Shown in pieces: positions 8,617 through 18,000 of a DNA stretch of 56,134 bases; position 1 is the first letter of the stretch; every line of letters begins with the position of its first letter. Source of the stretch: Flavobacterium sp. (GTDB lineage: Bacteria; Bacteroidota; Bacteroidia; Flavobacteriales; Flavobacteriaceae). The translations under genes and the position numbers were made by a program. The stretch is from the NCBI GenBank assembly GCA_018883065.1, contig VEQT01000010.1:1-56134 (forward strand), in the 5' to 3' direction. The notes under the pieces were generated by a model that had not been told where the DNA came from, searched no databases, and was given only the letters and a program-made list of their open reading frames with translations.

Positions 8617-9495
8617 TTACGCTTGTTCTTTGCGGTGTTTCCATCGTTTGTGTGTCCACAAATAGAATTCGGGTGCTTCTAAAATTTGTTGTTCCACCAT
8701 TTCCATAAACCGATCGGATATTTCATAGTTGGGAATATCTTTCACATTTTCATATATGTTTACCAACTCGGCTTCATAAAATCCACGTTTAACTTTCTTG
8801 ATTTTTAGAAACGCTACGTTCATATCATATTTTTTAGCCAACATTTCTCCTCCAGTATGAACCGGAACATAGTGTCCCATAAAGTTCTTCCAGTGATGTG
8901 CCGCATTAACTCTAGGCGATTGATCACTGGCAAAACCATATAAACCCAAGTGTTTATTTCGTGCGTTTTGGCTAATTTTTGGAATGGCCTCTTTGTTTGT
9001 GATTAAAGTGGCTTTGAATCGTGAACGTATTTGATGCACCAAACGGTCAAAGTGTACATTGTTTATCTTTTTGTAAATCGCAAACGCTTCAAATGAAATT
9101 TTACTGTTGATTGAAATGGTCCATTCGTAGCTGTTGTAATGGGCACACAGTAAGGCTATGCTTTTTTGCTTCTTTTCTAAAGCCAAGTACTCATCTATAT
9201 TGGTATAAATAAAACGTGCATTGATTTCATCATCGGTTATGCTGAGTGTTTTCATCATTTCTAAAAACAAATCACAGAGGTGGTGGTAAAATTTGCGTTC
9301 TACTTCTATACGTTCTGTCAAAGTTAGGTGAGGAAGTGCCAATGCAATGTTCTCGCGAACTGTTTTTATGCGGTACCGAACAACCCGATATACAATAAAA
9401 CAAACACAATCAGATAAAAGATACAACAAACGAAAGGGTAACTTTGAAATACACCAAATGAGCGGATAAAACAAAATATACATCAACAGCTGCAT
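8617..9495 (-). CDS. Lysophospholipid/lipid A acyltransferase (LpxL/HtrB family)
   Basis: About 292 residues, single N-terminal membrane anchor. This family adds late acyl chains to lipid A (or acylates related lipids) at the inner membrane. The region AHYNSYEW carries the HX4D/E-type catalytic motif. The start ATG at 9495 (MQLLMYILFYPL) is preferred over a longer frame opening at 9546, because a TATATTTG promoter box at 9512-9519 lies between the two and because family members begin with this hydrophobic segment. The acceptor cannot be told; aminolipids are an alternative in this phylum. Confidence 0.85.
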   Translation of the reverse strand: MQLLMYILFYPLIWCISKLPFRLLYLLSDCVCFIVYRVVRYRIKTVRENIALALPHLTLTERIEVERKFYHHLCDLFLEMMKTLSITDDEINARFIYTNIDEYLALEKKQKSIALLCAHYNSYEWTISINSKISFEAFAIYKKINNVHFDRLVHQIRSRFKATLITNKEAIPKISQNARNKHLGLYGFASDQSPRVNAAHHWKNFMGHYVPVHTGGEMLAKKYDMNVAFLKIKKVKRGFYEAELVNIYENVKDIPNYEISDRFMEMVEQQILEAPEFYLWTHKRWKHRKEQA

Positions 9496-9511
9496 GCTCA
9501 AAAAATTTGAA

Positions 9512-9519
9512 CAAATATA
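9512..9519 (-). promoter_or_regulatory. Predicted -7 box of the acyltransferase gene
   Basis: TATATTTG on the minus strand, 16 bp before the ATG at 9495. It decides the start of the gene, because a start at 9546 would lie upstream of the promoter. Confidence 0.55.
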
Positions 9520-9600
9520 GTCTTTTTCCCGAAATAGTTTGAGCAATTTGGCGTTGTTCCTTAAAACAGTTCTATTTTTACGAATCTAAAATTGCTACAC

Positions 9601-10242
9601 ATGAGCATGATCTTACTTTCGTTAATCGGTATTAATTTGTTAGTTAGTTTCAAAGGATTTAATGATCTTACATTTTTCCGAAAATACCAGTTTCACATTG
9701 GCAGTATTCGAGCCGGTGAGCAATACCGCATGGTTTCATCGGGTTTTTTACACGCCGACATTGGGCATTTGTTTTTCAATATGTTTACCTTATACATGTT
9801 TGCGCCGGTAGTAATTAATTTTTTGAATGACTTTTCATTTGGCCTGATTTACGCCGGTAGTTTAGTATTTGGAAGTTTGCTCACTTTGTTGTTTCACAAA
9901 GACGATTACCATTACTCGGCCATTGGCGCTTCAGGAGCTGTTACAGGTGTATTGTATTCGGCTATTTTACTGAATCCTGATATGAGCTTGTATTTGTTTT
10001 TTATCCCAATTCCAATACCAGCCTATTTATTTGGTATTGGTTATCTCTTGTATTCAATATATGGCATGAAAGCGAAAAACGACCATATTGGTCATACGGC
10101 ACATTTTGGCGGTGCAATTGGTGGATACGTTTTAACGCTTTTAAAAGCTCCGTATTTACTCACCGAACATACCTTTATGGTTGTACTACTGGCCATACCA
10201 ATCGCGTTGTTGTTTGTGTTGGTTAAAACCGGTAAACTGTAA
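9601..10242 (+). CDS. Rhomboid-family intramembrane serine protease
   Basis: 213-residue polytopic membrane protein with the rhomboid catalytic pair. The serine lies in GASGAVTG and the histidine in HTAHFGGAIGGY. FLHADIGHLFFNMFTLYMF carries the conserved HxxxN-type oxyanion segment. It cleaves transmembrane substrates inside the membrane; the target is unknown. The ATG at 9601 is chosen over a TTG nine bases upstream. A possible TATTTTTA -7 box lies at 9573-9580. Length is at the small end, typical for six-helix bacterial rhomboids. The family call is very secure. Confidence 0.93.
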   Translation: MSMILLSLIGINLLVSFKGFNDLTFFRKYQFHIGSIRAGEQYRMVSSGFLHADIGHLFFNMFTLYMFAPVVINFLNDFSFGLIYAGSLVFGSLLTLLFHKDDYHYSAIGASGAVTGVLYSAILLNPDMSLYLFFIPIPIPAYLFGIGYLLYSIYGMKAKNDHIGHTAHFGGAIGGYVLTLLKAPYLLTEHTFMVVLLAIPIALLFVLVKTGKL

Positions 10243-10272
10243 TTAATAACTAAAAATTAATAATTAAAAATT
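10243..10272. repeat. AT-rich heptamer array just before the SIMPL gene
   Basis: Four 7-bp units, TTAATAA, CTAAAAA, TTAATAA, TTAAAAA, run directly into the ATG at 10273. They therefore make up the whole spacer between the rhomboid and SIMPL genes, leaving no obvious ribosome binding site. Confidence 0.6.
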
Positions 10273-10959
10273 ATGAAAAAGACAATCCTACTTTTAGTAC
10301 TATTTGTATTCGCCAGCAGCTTAGCACAAGAGTCAAAAAGTCCGGCCTTAGTAACCGTAATGGGTGAGGGCAAATTAAAAATTATTCCGGATCAGGTTTC
10401 AATTCAAATTGCCATTGAATCCAAAGGCACTGATACTAAAACGGTGAAAGATCAAAATGACGCCAAAACGGCAACTGTGCTAAAAAGCATAAAAAAAATG
10501 GGATTAGCTCCCGCCGATGTGCAAACCCAACGGGTGAATTTAAACCCTGCCTACGATTACGAAACCAAGAAAACCTTTATTCATGCCAATCAAACCATTC
10601 GGTTGTTGTTGCGCGATTTAAGCAAATACGACGCGTTGATGACCGAATTAGTTTCGGCAGGAATTACAACCATTTCATCGGTAGAATTTCAATCGTCTCA
10701 AGAAGCCAAATTACAAAGTGAAGTGCGTAAATTGGCCATGCAAAATGCACTCACAAAAGCCCAAGATTATCTCTCAGTAGTTGGTCAAAAGGTAGGAAAA
10801 GTACAAAGTATATCAGATAATTCGGTGAGTTCAGCTCCTCAACCTTTTTATAACACCAAAATGATGGCTATGCAAACCAACGATGCACCTCGAGAAACGC
10901 TGGCTGCTGGTGAACTGGAATTGAGTGTGCAGATTCAGGTGAGTTTTTTTGTTAATTAA
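10273..10959 (+). CDS. SIMPL (DUF541) domain exported protein
   Basis: 228 residues. An N-terminal signal peptide (MKKTILLLVLFVFASSLAQE) is followed by the SIMPL domain, with the typical opening VTVMGEGKLKIIPDQVSI. The central KMGLAPADVQTQRVNL and the C-terminal LAMQNALTKAQDYL also fit. SIMPL proteins are periplasmic or outer-membrane proteins of poorly known role; E. coli YggE is tied to oxidative stress defence. The gene is bracketed by AT-rich heptamer arrays on both sides. Its function here is unknown. Confidence 0.88.
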   Translation: MKKTILLLVLFVFASSLAQESKSPALVTVMGEGKLKIIPDQVSIQIAIESKGTDTKTVKDQNDAKTATVLKSIKKMGLAPADVQTQRVNLNPAYDYETKKTFIHANQTIRLLLRDLSKYDALMTELVSAGITTISSVEFQSSQEAKLQSEVRKLAMQNALTKAQDYLSVVGQKVGKVQSISDNSVSSAPQPFYNTKMMAMQTNDAPRETLAAGELELSVQIQVSFFVN

Positions 10960-10960
10960 G

Positions 10961-10984
10961 AATTTATAATTAAAAATTAAAAAT
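10961..10984. repeat. AT-rich heptamer array just after the SIMPL gene
   Basis: Units AATTTAT, AATTAAA, AATTAAA and a partial AAT follow the SIMPL stop codon at once. The rest of the gap to the tandem repeat (10985-11113) shows no gene. It contains a degenerate first piece of the 135-bp repeat from about 11079, starting at AAGGGTTCC. Confidence 0.5.
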
Positions 10985-11113
10985 GGTTTTTTAGAATGTA
11001 GATAAATTCAGTATTCTAGGTTGTGATTGTGATATTTTTCAGAACATTATTATTTAAAAATATTTGTCAGGTAGGGAAGGGTTCCCAAGTTAAATATAAC
11101 TAAGAAATAGATA

Positions 11114-11425
11114 GCAGGATTATTTTACAAATGATCCATAAGGGGGAACCCTTCAAGCTTTTAAAAACAAAAAAAACATCAAGCGAGCTGTGCGAATAAG
11201 GAATTTCTTAAAGGGTTCCACTGCGCATAAGTAACTAAAAATTCAAGTGCAGGATTATTTTTCAAATGATCCATAAGGGGGAACCCTTCAAGCTTTTAAA
11301 AACAAAAAAACCATCAAGCGAGCTGTGCGAATAAGGAATTTCTTAAAGGGTTCCAGTGCGCATAAGTAATTAAAAATTCAAGAGCAGGATTATTTTTCAA
11401 ATGATCCATAAGGGGGAACCCTTCA
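11114..11425. repeat. 135-bp tandem direct repeat, 2.3 copies
   Basis: Near-identical copies begin at 11114, 11249 and 11384, giving a constant 135-bp period; the third copy is cut after 42 bp. Each unit starts GCAGGATTATTTT. It carries AAGGGGGAACCCTT (a stem of five with a GGAA loop) and, about 55 bp later, AAGGGTTCC. So GGAACCCTT and AAGGGTTCC form a long-range inverted pair. The array ends exactly where the terminator hairpin beside tRNA-Tyr begins. No open reading frame of note is found. Confidence 0.9.
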
Positions 11426-11488
11426 CAAAAAAATAAAACCCAAAATAATCAAGCAAGCTTGTTATTTTGGGTTTGTTATTTTTTTGTG
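11424..11488. terminator. Large bidirectional terminator hairpin at the 3' end of tRNA-Tyr
   Basis: The left arm 11424-11448 and the right arm 11462-11488 pair almost fully, with a 13-bp core (AAACCCAAAATAA with TTATTTTGGGTTT), a one-base bulge and a second 13-bp outer stem of A/T runs. The T-rich outer arms give a U-tract in both directions. The outer arm touches the last bases of the tRNA gene. Confidence 0.8.
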
Positions 11489-11567
11489 GGGAGAGCAGGA
11501 TTCGAACCTGCGAAGTTCACACAGCAGATTTACAGTCTGCCCTCGTTGGCCGCTTGAGTATCTCCCC
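11487..11567 (-). tRNA. tRNA-Tyr (anticodon GTA)
   Basis: 81 bases without an encoded CCA. The acceptor arm is GGGGAGA at the 5' end paired with TCTCCCC plus discriminator A. The anticodon arm is GCAGACT-GTA-AATCTGC, with anticodon GTA. A long variable arm (TGTGTGAACTTCGC region) marks it as class II. The T arm reads GCAGGTTCGAATCCTGC. These features identify tRNA-Tyr. Confidence 0.95.
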
Positions 11568-11671
11568 AAACCTGTTTAAGGCGAGCAAATATAAAAACTG
11601 TTTTGCGGTTTACCAATTTAAAAGGGCACTTTATTTGGGGTTTTTACTAAGCCTTTGAAACAGAAATACAT

Positions 11672-11706
11672 AAAAAAAAGGATGCTCAGTAGAACATCCT
11701 TTTTTT
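11672..11706 (-). terminator. Terminator downstream of the TlpA-like gene
   Basis: The arms A8GGATG and CATCC followed by T8 close a strong hairpin with a ten-base loop. It can stop minus-strand transcription of the gene ending at 11801 before tRNA-Tyr. It is symmetrical enough to work both ways. The 11707-11800 remainder holds a degenerate heptamer-like stretch (ACTTTCT AACTTCC AGCTCCT) next to the stop codon. Confidence 0.8.
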
Positions 11707-11800
11707 ATATATTTTTGATTAACAAAGGGGAGATTTTAGATTTTGTTTATAATTCCGATACTTCGGAACTAACTTTCTAACTTCCAGCTCCTAGCCTAAA

Positions 11801-12967
11801 TTATTTTGCCAATAACTCTGCTACTTTGGCTTTCAAGGCAGCGCCGGTTAAGTCTTTGGCTACTACTTTTCCGTTGGCGTCCAACAAGAACGTAGCAGGA
11901 ATCGATTCAACTCCGTAGGTTACGCGAATCGGTTCGTCCCAGTATTTTAAATTTGAAATTTGTGGCCAAGCCAATTTGTCTTTGGCTATAGCTTCTTTCC
12001 ATTTGGCTCCGACTTTATCCAACGAAACGCCAATAATATTTAATCCTTTAGCATGAAACTCATTGTACAAAGCTACATTATTTGGGTTTTCAGCTCGGCA
12101 CGGATTACACCACGAAGCCCAAAAATCAATCAAGGTTACTTTTCCCATGCATTGTTTTAAACTAACCATTTTACCACTTGGATCGGGTGCAGAAAAATCG
12201 GGTGCAACACTTCCAACGGCAACTCCTGCAGGTGCAGCTGGTTTGTTTATGATATCCAACTGAGATTTAATTTTCTTTCCGTGTTTATTGGCTTTTAATT
12301 CTTTGTCTAATCCATTAAAATAGGTTGTGATTTTGGCTGGCTCAACCATTTGCTGAAAAAAGCTTTCAATCAATAACAAGGAGATAAACGCTTTTGGATG
12401 TGTTTTTACATATTCTTCTGATTGTGCTGCAAAATCTTTTTGAAATTTGAAGTATTCTTTACTCAACGCATTAATGGTAGCGGTGTCTTTCTTTTGTTGC
12501 GCTTGGTTCATTTTTGCCATGTTGTCTTTTTGGAACTTCATCATTTTTTTCTGAATGGCTGATCCAAGTTCACGGTAAGCTGTTAACTCATCGTTGTTGT
12601 AGGTACCGGTAACTTTTACCGCACTTAAACTATCTTTGTTGATATCCATTTCAATATCACCATTTTCTAGAATAAATGGAATTTTTCCTTCAACAGATTC
12701 TATTTGAATCAAATTAATATCAGCTTCTTTTGCAGAACCTTTTATAGTGAATTTTCCGCCTTCAACTACTACTGTATCTAGGGTTTTAAATGCGCCAGTC
12801 ATGTCGTCTTGCACTTCTAAATATACTTTTTTACCATCAACACCTTTGATTGTTCCTGTGATGATGTATTCGTTCTCACCTGCTTTATTACATGAAAACA
12901 CAATTAATGCAGTAGTAACAAGTAAAATAACGCGAGAAAATTTGAGTAACATTGGTTTCATATTCAT
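11801..12967 (-). CDS. TlpA/ResA-like thiol-disulfide lipoprotein with N-terminal DUF4369-type domain
   Basis: 388 residues. A lipobox (VFSC) shows a lipoprotein. The N-terminal part (about 30-130) reads like the beta-rich DUF4369 domain (GTIKGVDGKKVYLEV). A helical linker follows, then a thioredoxin fold from about residue 250 with the active site WASWCNPCR and the cis-Pro loop SIPATF. It is expected to reduce or exchange disulfides in the periplasm, for example in cytochrome c maturation or for secreted proteins; the partner is unknown. A TACTTTTG promoter box lies upstream and a terminator downstream, so it is monocistronic. Confidence 0.9.
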   Translation of the reverse strand: MNMKPMLLKFSRVILLVTTALIVFSCNKAGENEYIITGTIKGVDGKKVYLEVQDDMTGAFKTLDTVVVEGGKFTIKGSAKEADINLIQIESVEGKIPFILENGDIEMDINKDSLSAVKVTGTYNNDELTAYRELGSAIQKKMMKFQKDNMAKMNQAQQKKDTATINALSKEYFKFQKDFAAQSEEYVKTHPKAFISLLLIESFFQQMVEPAKITTYFNGLDKELKANKHGKKIKSQLDIINKPAAPAGVAVGSVAPDFSAPDPSGKMVSLKQCMGKVTLIDFWASWCNPCRAENPNNVALYNEFHAKGLNIIGVSLDKVGAKWKEAIAKDKLAWPQISNLKYWDEPIRVTYGVESIPATFLLDANGKVVAKDLTGAALKAKVAELLAK

Positions 12968-12992
12968 GCTTGATTTAAGTTTTTTACGAGTG

Positions 12993-13000
12993 CAAAAGTA
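12993..13000 (-). promoter_or_regulatory. Predicted -7 box of the TlpA-like gene
   Basis: TACTTTTG on the minus strand, 25 bp before the ATG at 12967, matches TAnnTTTG. No -33 TTTG is visible. Confidence 0.5.
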
Positions 13001-13034
13001 TTTAAAAATCTGAGTTTAGACTATTTTTTGGCTA

Positions 13035-14447
13035 CTATTTTACCAAGGTTGATGGACAAACAAATTGAGTGAGCGAAACACTGGTTTGTCTTAATCCTGC
13101 CATCCCTTTTTCAATATTTGTAAACGAATGTATTCCATGTCGTTTTAAAATTGAGCCCATAATTACAGATCGATATCCACCTGCACAATGCAAATAAAAT
13201 GGTGCATTTGGTATTGAATTCAAATGAGTTTGTACTGTGTCTAGGGCTATATTTATTGCGCCTTCTAGGTGTTCGGCCTCGTATTCACTAGGTTTTCGTG
13301 CGTCAACTACAAAGCTATTTGCTGTATAATCATGTTCAAATTTTTGAGGTGTAATGGAATTAATTTTACCAATTGGATAACCTGCAGCTTCCCAGGCAGT
13401 AAGTCCACCCATTACATATCCTTGCACATTGTCAAATCCCACTCTAGAAAGACGCGTAATCGCCTCTGTTTCTTTTCCAGCTGGGACAACTAAAACAAGG
13501 GGTTGCTCCACTTTTTGTAGAATTGCACCAACCCAAGGAGCAAAGTTCCCTTGCAAACCAATAAAAATTGAATTCGGGATATGTCCTGCACAAAATTCAT
13601 CTTCACTGCGCACATCCAACACAAGTGTTTCCGAATTCGTAATCAAGTCTTGAGTTTCCGCTGGAGATAAGGCTTTCATGGATTGTGTCAATATAGTGTC
13701 TAGAGAAGTATATCCTTGAATATTGAGCATTACATTTTGAGGAAAATAGGCCGGAGGTAATGCCAATCCATCAAGCAGTTCAGTTATAAACTCTTCCCGC
13801 GTCATATCTGCGCGAAGTGCGTAATTGGTCTTTTTCTGATTGCCTAAGGTGTCGGTTGTTTCTTTGCTCATGTTTTTTCCGCATGCACTGCCCGCACCGT
13901 GACTCGGGAACACAATCAAATTATCTGCTAATGGCATGATTCTGTTGCGTAACGAATCGTACAAATAGGAAGCCAATTTTTCTTGAGTGAGATCTTCAAC
14001 TAAGGCTTGCGCCAAATCGGGTCGACCTACGTCACCAATAAAGAGTGTGTCTCCGGTAATTATTCCATATTCTTTTTGGTTCTCGTCTATCAACAAATAA
14101 CAACTGCTTTCAAGTGTATGACCAGGAGTGTGAAGCAGTTTTATGGTGTAATTACCCACTTTAAATTCTTGGTTATCGGTGGCCACAAGGGCATCAAATT
14201 CTGGATTTGCTGTTGGCCCATAAACAATTGTTGCACCCGTTTTTTTTGCCAAATCCAAATGCCCTGAAACAAAATCGGCGTGGAAATGGGTTTCAAAAAT
14301 ATAGGTAATTTTAGCTCCATCGGCTGCTGCTTTTGCTAGATAGGGCTCAACTTCACGCAAGGGATCAAAAATTGCTGCTTCGCCATTGCTTTCTAAATAA
14401 TAAGCCGCTTGAGCTATACAGCCCGTATATATTTGTTCTATTTTCAT
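13035..14447 (-). CDS. MBL-fold hydrolase fused to two rhodanese domains (persulfide dioxygenase-like)
   Basis: 470 residues. The N-terminal metallo-beta-lactamase fold has metal ligands in THFHADF (about 54-58) and HTPGHT (about H110), the ETHE1-type arrangement of persulfide dioxygenases that oxidise glutathione or protein persulfide to sulfite. Rhodanese domain 1 (about 265-355) lacks the active cysteine, with VPAGKE at the loop position. Rhodanese domain 2 (about 370-470) has it in HCAGGYRS. It is the last gene of the sulfur/metal block and is set off from the previous one by a possible terminator. Enzyme class is a strong inference; the physiological thiol is unknown. Confidence 0.88.
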   Translation of the reverse strand: MKIEQIYTGCIAQAAYYLESNGEAAIFDPLREVEPYLAKAAADGAKITYIFETHFHADFVSGHLDLAKKTGATIVYGPTANPEFDALVATDNQEFKVGNYTIKLLHTPGHTLESSCYLLIDENQKEYGIITGDTLFIGDVGRPDLAQALVEDLTQEKLASYLYDSLRNRIMPLADNLIVFPSHGAGSACGKNMSKETTDTLGNQKKTNYALRADMTREEFITELLDGLALPPAYFPQNVMLNIQGYTSLDTILTQSMKALSPAETQDLITNSETLVLDVRSEDEFCAGHIPNSIFIGLQGNFAPWVGAILQKVEQPLVLVVPAGKETEAITRLSRVGFDNVQGYVMGGLTAWEAAGYPIGKINSITPQKFEHDYTANSFVVDARKPSEYEAEHLEGAINIALDTVQTHLNSIPNAPFYLHCAGGYRSVIMGSILKRHGIHSFTNIEKGMAGLRQTSVSLTQFVCPSTLVK

Positions 14448-14470
14448 GGTATAAATTTGGTGTAAAAATA

Positions 14471-14497
14471 GCCTTATTTTTTATAAATAAAATAGGC
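14471..14497 (-). terminator. Possible terminator between the YgaP-type gene and the MBL gene
   Basis: GCCTTATTTT and AAAATAGGC form a stem with one bulge around an AT-rich loop, followed on the minus strand by TATTTTT. It is weak in GC pairs and could be an attenuator, so the MBL gene may still be read from upstream. Confidence 0.4.
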
Positions 14498-14505
14498 GAA
14501 TTCAA

Positions 14506-14691
14506 TTAGTCTTTTACCCCCAACTTAGTAAGTATGTCTGCCATTAAACACCAGTTGGTAAATGCAGATTGCAATAGGTTGGCTCCTACAAATACAGTAA
14601 ACCATATCCAGTTGGGATGAACAAAATGGGCCAAGGCGATACTCGCCAAAATAAAAATTCCTGCAATTGCGTGTATGATTCTATTTTTCAT
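14506..14691 (-). CDS. YgaP-type inner membrane protein (DUF2892)
   Basis: 61 residues with two hydrophobic segments and the C-terminal pattern NLLQSAFTNWCLMADILTKLG. This is the DUF2892 membrane anchor known from the C-terminus of E. coli YgaP, where it follows a rhodanese domain. The ATG at 14691 (MKNRIIHAIAGI) is chosen over a longer frame opening at 14733, as family members start here. It is one of three such genes in this block. It probably binds or channels persulfide or anchors partners; this is inference. Confidence 0.82.
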   Translation of the reverse strand: MKNRIIHAIAGIFILASIALAHFVHPNWIWFTVFVGANLLQSAFTNWCLMADILTKLGVKD

Positions 14692-14701
14692 ATGTGTTAA
14701 T

Positions 14702-15004
14702 TTAGTTTGATTGTTCAATGTTAAGAATAGCAATGTGAATATGAGAAAGCGTTTCTTGATGACTATTAAAATTAGTTACTGCTTCAAATACTGCAGAACT
14801 ATTGGTTTTAGGTACAAAGGCATAAAATACAATTGAGTCGGTTTCAGGTATTTCAGTGCCAAACCAATTGCTGGCTAATTCCTCTGTATTTTTTTTATAT
14901 CCTTTCACGTCTTGAAAAGAATAGGAGTGTACGTTAGCGTTCTTCAGCATATTTTTGATGTCTGCCTCAAATTCTTGGATAGCAGTAAGGAGTATTAGTT
15001 TCAT
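14702..15004 (-). CDS. Small PII-like (ferredoxin-fold) protein linked to the RND pump
   Basis: 100 residues, no signal peptide. The sequence MKLILLTAIQEFEADIKNML, a central Trp-Phe-Gly and the end QETLSHIHIAILNIEQSN suggest the alpha/beta ferredoxin-like fold of PII-type proteins. DUF3240 proteins with that fold are found beside metal-efflux RND pumps in Proteobacteria, and this may be a Bacteroidota counterpart. It lies 29 bp after the RND permease and 10 bp before the YgaP-type gene. A sensor or regulator of the pump is a reasonable guess, no more. Confidence 0.6.
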   Translation of the reverse strand: MKLILLTAIQEFEADIKNMLKNANVHSYSFQDVKGYKKNTEELASNWFGTEIPETDSIVFYAFVPKTNSSAVFEAVTNFNSHQETLSHIHIAILNIEQSN

Positions 15005-15033
15005 ACAGATTAATTTTTAAATTTAAAATTGGA

Positions 15034-18000
15034 TTAGTTTTTTTCCCATTTTTTGCGCTCAGTTACATAATATATTATTGGCACAACTAATAAGGTGAGT
15101 ATCGTTGAAACGATTGCTCCAAATACTAAGGAGATAGCCAATCCTTGAAAAATAGGATCAAATAATATAATCGAGGCGCCAATAACTACTGCTCCAGTGG
15201 TAAGTAAAATTGGGGTTGTTCGTACGGCACCCGCTTCAATTATTGCCTGTTTGAGTGGGATTCCTTCGTGTAATCGAATTTCAATAAAATCAATCAACAA
15301 AACTGAGTTTCGTACCATTACACCGGCCAATGCAATCATTCCAATAAATGATGTTGCGGTAAAGAATGCACCCAATAACCAGTGTCCCAACACAATTCCA
15401 ACCAATGAAAGTGGAATTGCCATCATCATGACCATCGGTGTTTTAAAGTTTTGAAACCAGCCCACAATGAGCATATATATGATTACAATTACAACCATAA
15501 ATGCTACGCCCAAGTCACGGAATACTTCAAGAGTAATTTGCCATTCGCCATCCCATTTCATGGTAAAATCACTTTCATCCGATGGTTGATCCATATACAA
15601 TTCATTTACGGTATAACCAGTTGGAACATTCATTTTTTGCAATTTTTCTGTCATTCCCAAAATGGCATACACTGGACTTTCTAATGCACCAGCCATATCA
15701 GCAGTAACATATACCACCCGTTTTTGGTCTTTTCGGTAGATTGTTTTTTCACGTGTTGTAGGCACTAATTTTACCAAATCTGAGACTGGTATTGTATTTC
15801 CTTGACTGCCAGTTATTTTGAGTTGTTGGATGTCTTGGATACTGGTTTTATCTTTATCATCAAGTGCCAATACAATTCCAACTGGATTAGATGACCGCTC
15901 ATCATATAAAGTCGAAATGGGATATTCTTTCAGTAAATAAGTAAGATTTCCTACTACTTGCTGTGGAGCAATTCCCTGCAACATTGCTTTTTCTTTGTCA
16001 ACTTCCAAACGGTATTCGGTTTGGTTATCTTCTGTCATCCAATCCACATCCACAATATCAGCTGTAGTGCCTAAAATGTTTTTAACTTGTTTTGCAATTT
16101 CAATTTGTTGCGTATAGTCAGGACCATATATTTCAGCCACTAAGGTTGATAATACAGGTGGTCCAGGTGGTACTTCAATGATTTTTACATTGGCATTATA
16201 TTTTTTGGCAATTTTCTGAATTCCGGGTCGGACTATTTTGGCGATATCATGGCTTTGTAAGTCACGCTCTTCTTTGTGAAGTAAATTCACCTGAATATCA
16301 GCCATATTGCTTCCGCCGCGTAAATCGTAATGGCGAACCAATCCGTTAAAGGTTATGGGTGCCGAAGTACCTATGTAATTTTGATAATTCACAACTTCGG
16401 GCACTGTAGAAAGGTATTGCGCAATTTCTTGGGTAACCGCTGCGGTGCGTTCCAAACTTGTGCCTTCGGGCATGTCGACTACTACTTGGAATTCATTTTT
16501 GTTGTCAAACGGCAACATTTTTACGAGTACAGATTTGGTAAAAAACATTACCACTGATCCTACAAGTAACAGCACAGTTAACCCAACCAAAAGGCGTCTT
16601 TTTTTGCTGCTTTCTAGCAACGGACGCTCGAGTTTGTTATACAGTTTATATATCCAAGAAGTTTCCAGCCCTTGTTCGGCTTTGTGGTTTTGCTCCTCTT
16701 TTTCTTGCAACAAATGATACCCCAAATAAGGTGTTACAGTAAGCGCAACAAATAAAGACAGTAACATGGCAATCGAAGCACCAATTGGCATTGGACTCAT
16801 ATAAGGCCCCATCATACCTGAAACAAAAGCCATAGGTAAAATAGCAGCAATTACGGTAAAGGTGGCTAATATTGTTGGATTTCCAACTTCGTTGATGGCA
16901 TAAATTGCCGCTTGTTTAAACGGTAGTCGCTTCATTTTGAAATGCCGGTGCATGTTCTCGGCAATAATAATGCTGTCATCGACCACGATACCTACAACAA
17001 ATACTAAAGCAAAAAGTGTAATTCGGTTTAGGGTATAACCCAATAAATAATAGGCAAATAAAGTTAAGGCAAAGGTGAGGGGTACCGAGAAAAACACCAC
17101 TAATCCACCACGCCAGCCCATAGCCAAAATCACTAAAAAGGTTACGGCTATAATGGCGATTCCGAGATGAAGTAACAATTCACCAACTTTATCTGAAGCA
17201 GTTTCACCATAATTTCGTGTTATTTCAACCTGAACATCAGGGGTAATAATTGTTTTTTTAAGTTGTTCAATTCTTGTTAGAATTTTTTCAGCTATTTGCA
17301 TGGCATCAGCTCCCTTAACTTTTCCAACAGAAATTGTCACAGCGGGATATTCAGCTGGTGAGTTTAATTGGTTTTTATTTGCTTTGCCATACCCAAATGA
17401 AACATAATTACTTGGACTAGCCGGTCCGTCTTGAATTGTTGCCACTTGTTTTAAGTATACTGGCATGTTGGCATTAATACCAACAACTAGATTTTCAACG
17501 TCTTCTGCGGTTTTAAGAAACTGACCTGTTGTGAGTAAAAACTCTTGGTCATTTGCAACAAAACTTCCCGATTGAGAACTCGTGTTGCTGGCTTGTATCA
17601 TTTGCATAATATGCAACGGATCTAACCCATTTTCGGCCATTTTATCTTTATCCACAACAATTTTGAGTTGACGAGTACGTCCGCCAATTTCACGCGTTAT
17701 GGCCACATCTTTTACTTTTTCAATTTCGGATGTAACTTCCTCTGCTACTTGTCTAATTTCGAAATCGTTGAGTGATTTACTCCAAAGGGTAATGCCCAGC
17801 ATGGGAACATCGTCAATTGACCGCGTTTTTACAATGGGTTTATAAATCCCTTGTGGAAACATATTTTCGTGTTTGGCCAATTCATCATACAATTTCACAT
17901 AGGAACGTTCAACGTCTTGACCAACCAAAAACTGTACAATCAATACGGCTTGACCATTCATGGCCATGGCATGTACATGTTCTACTCCTTTTATGTTGGA

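Noticed and set aside
8617..9546. Longer acyltransferase start at 9546
   Set aside because: A good TATATTTG promoter box lies inside the extension and family members start at the hydrophobic segment.
11114..11425. Possible integration (att) site, since the repeat shares GAGCAGGATT with the 3' end of tRNA-Tyr
   Set aside because: Ten bases are too few to claim an att core, and no integrase or foreign gene lies next to it.
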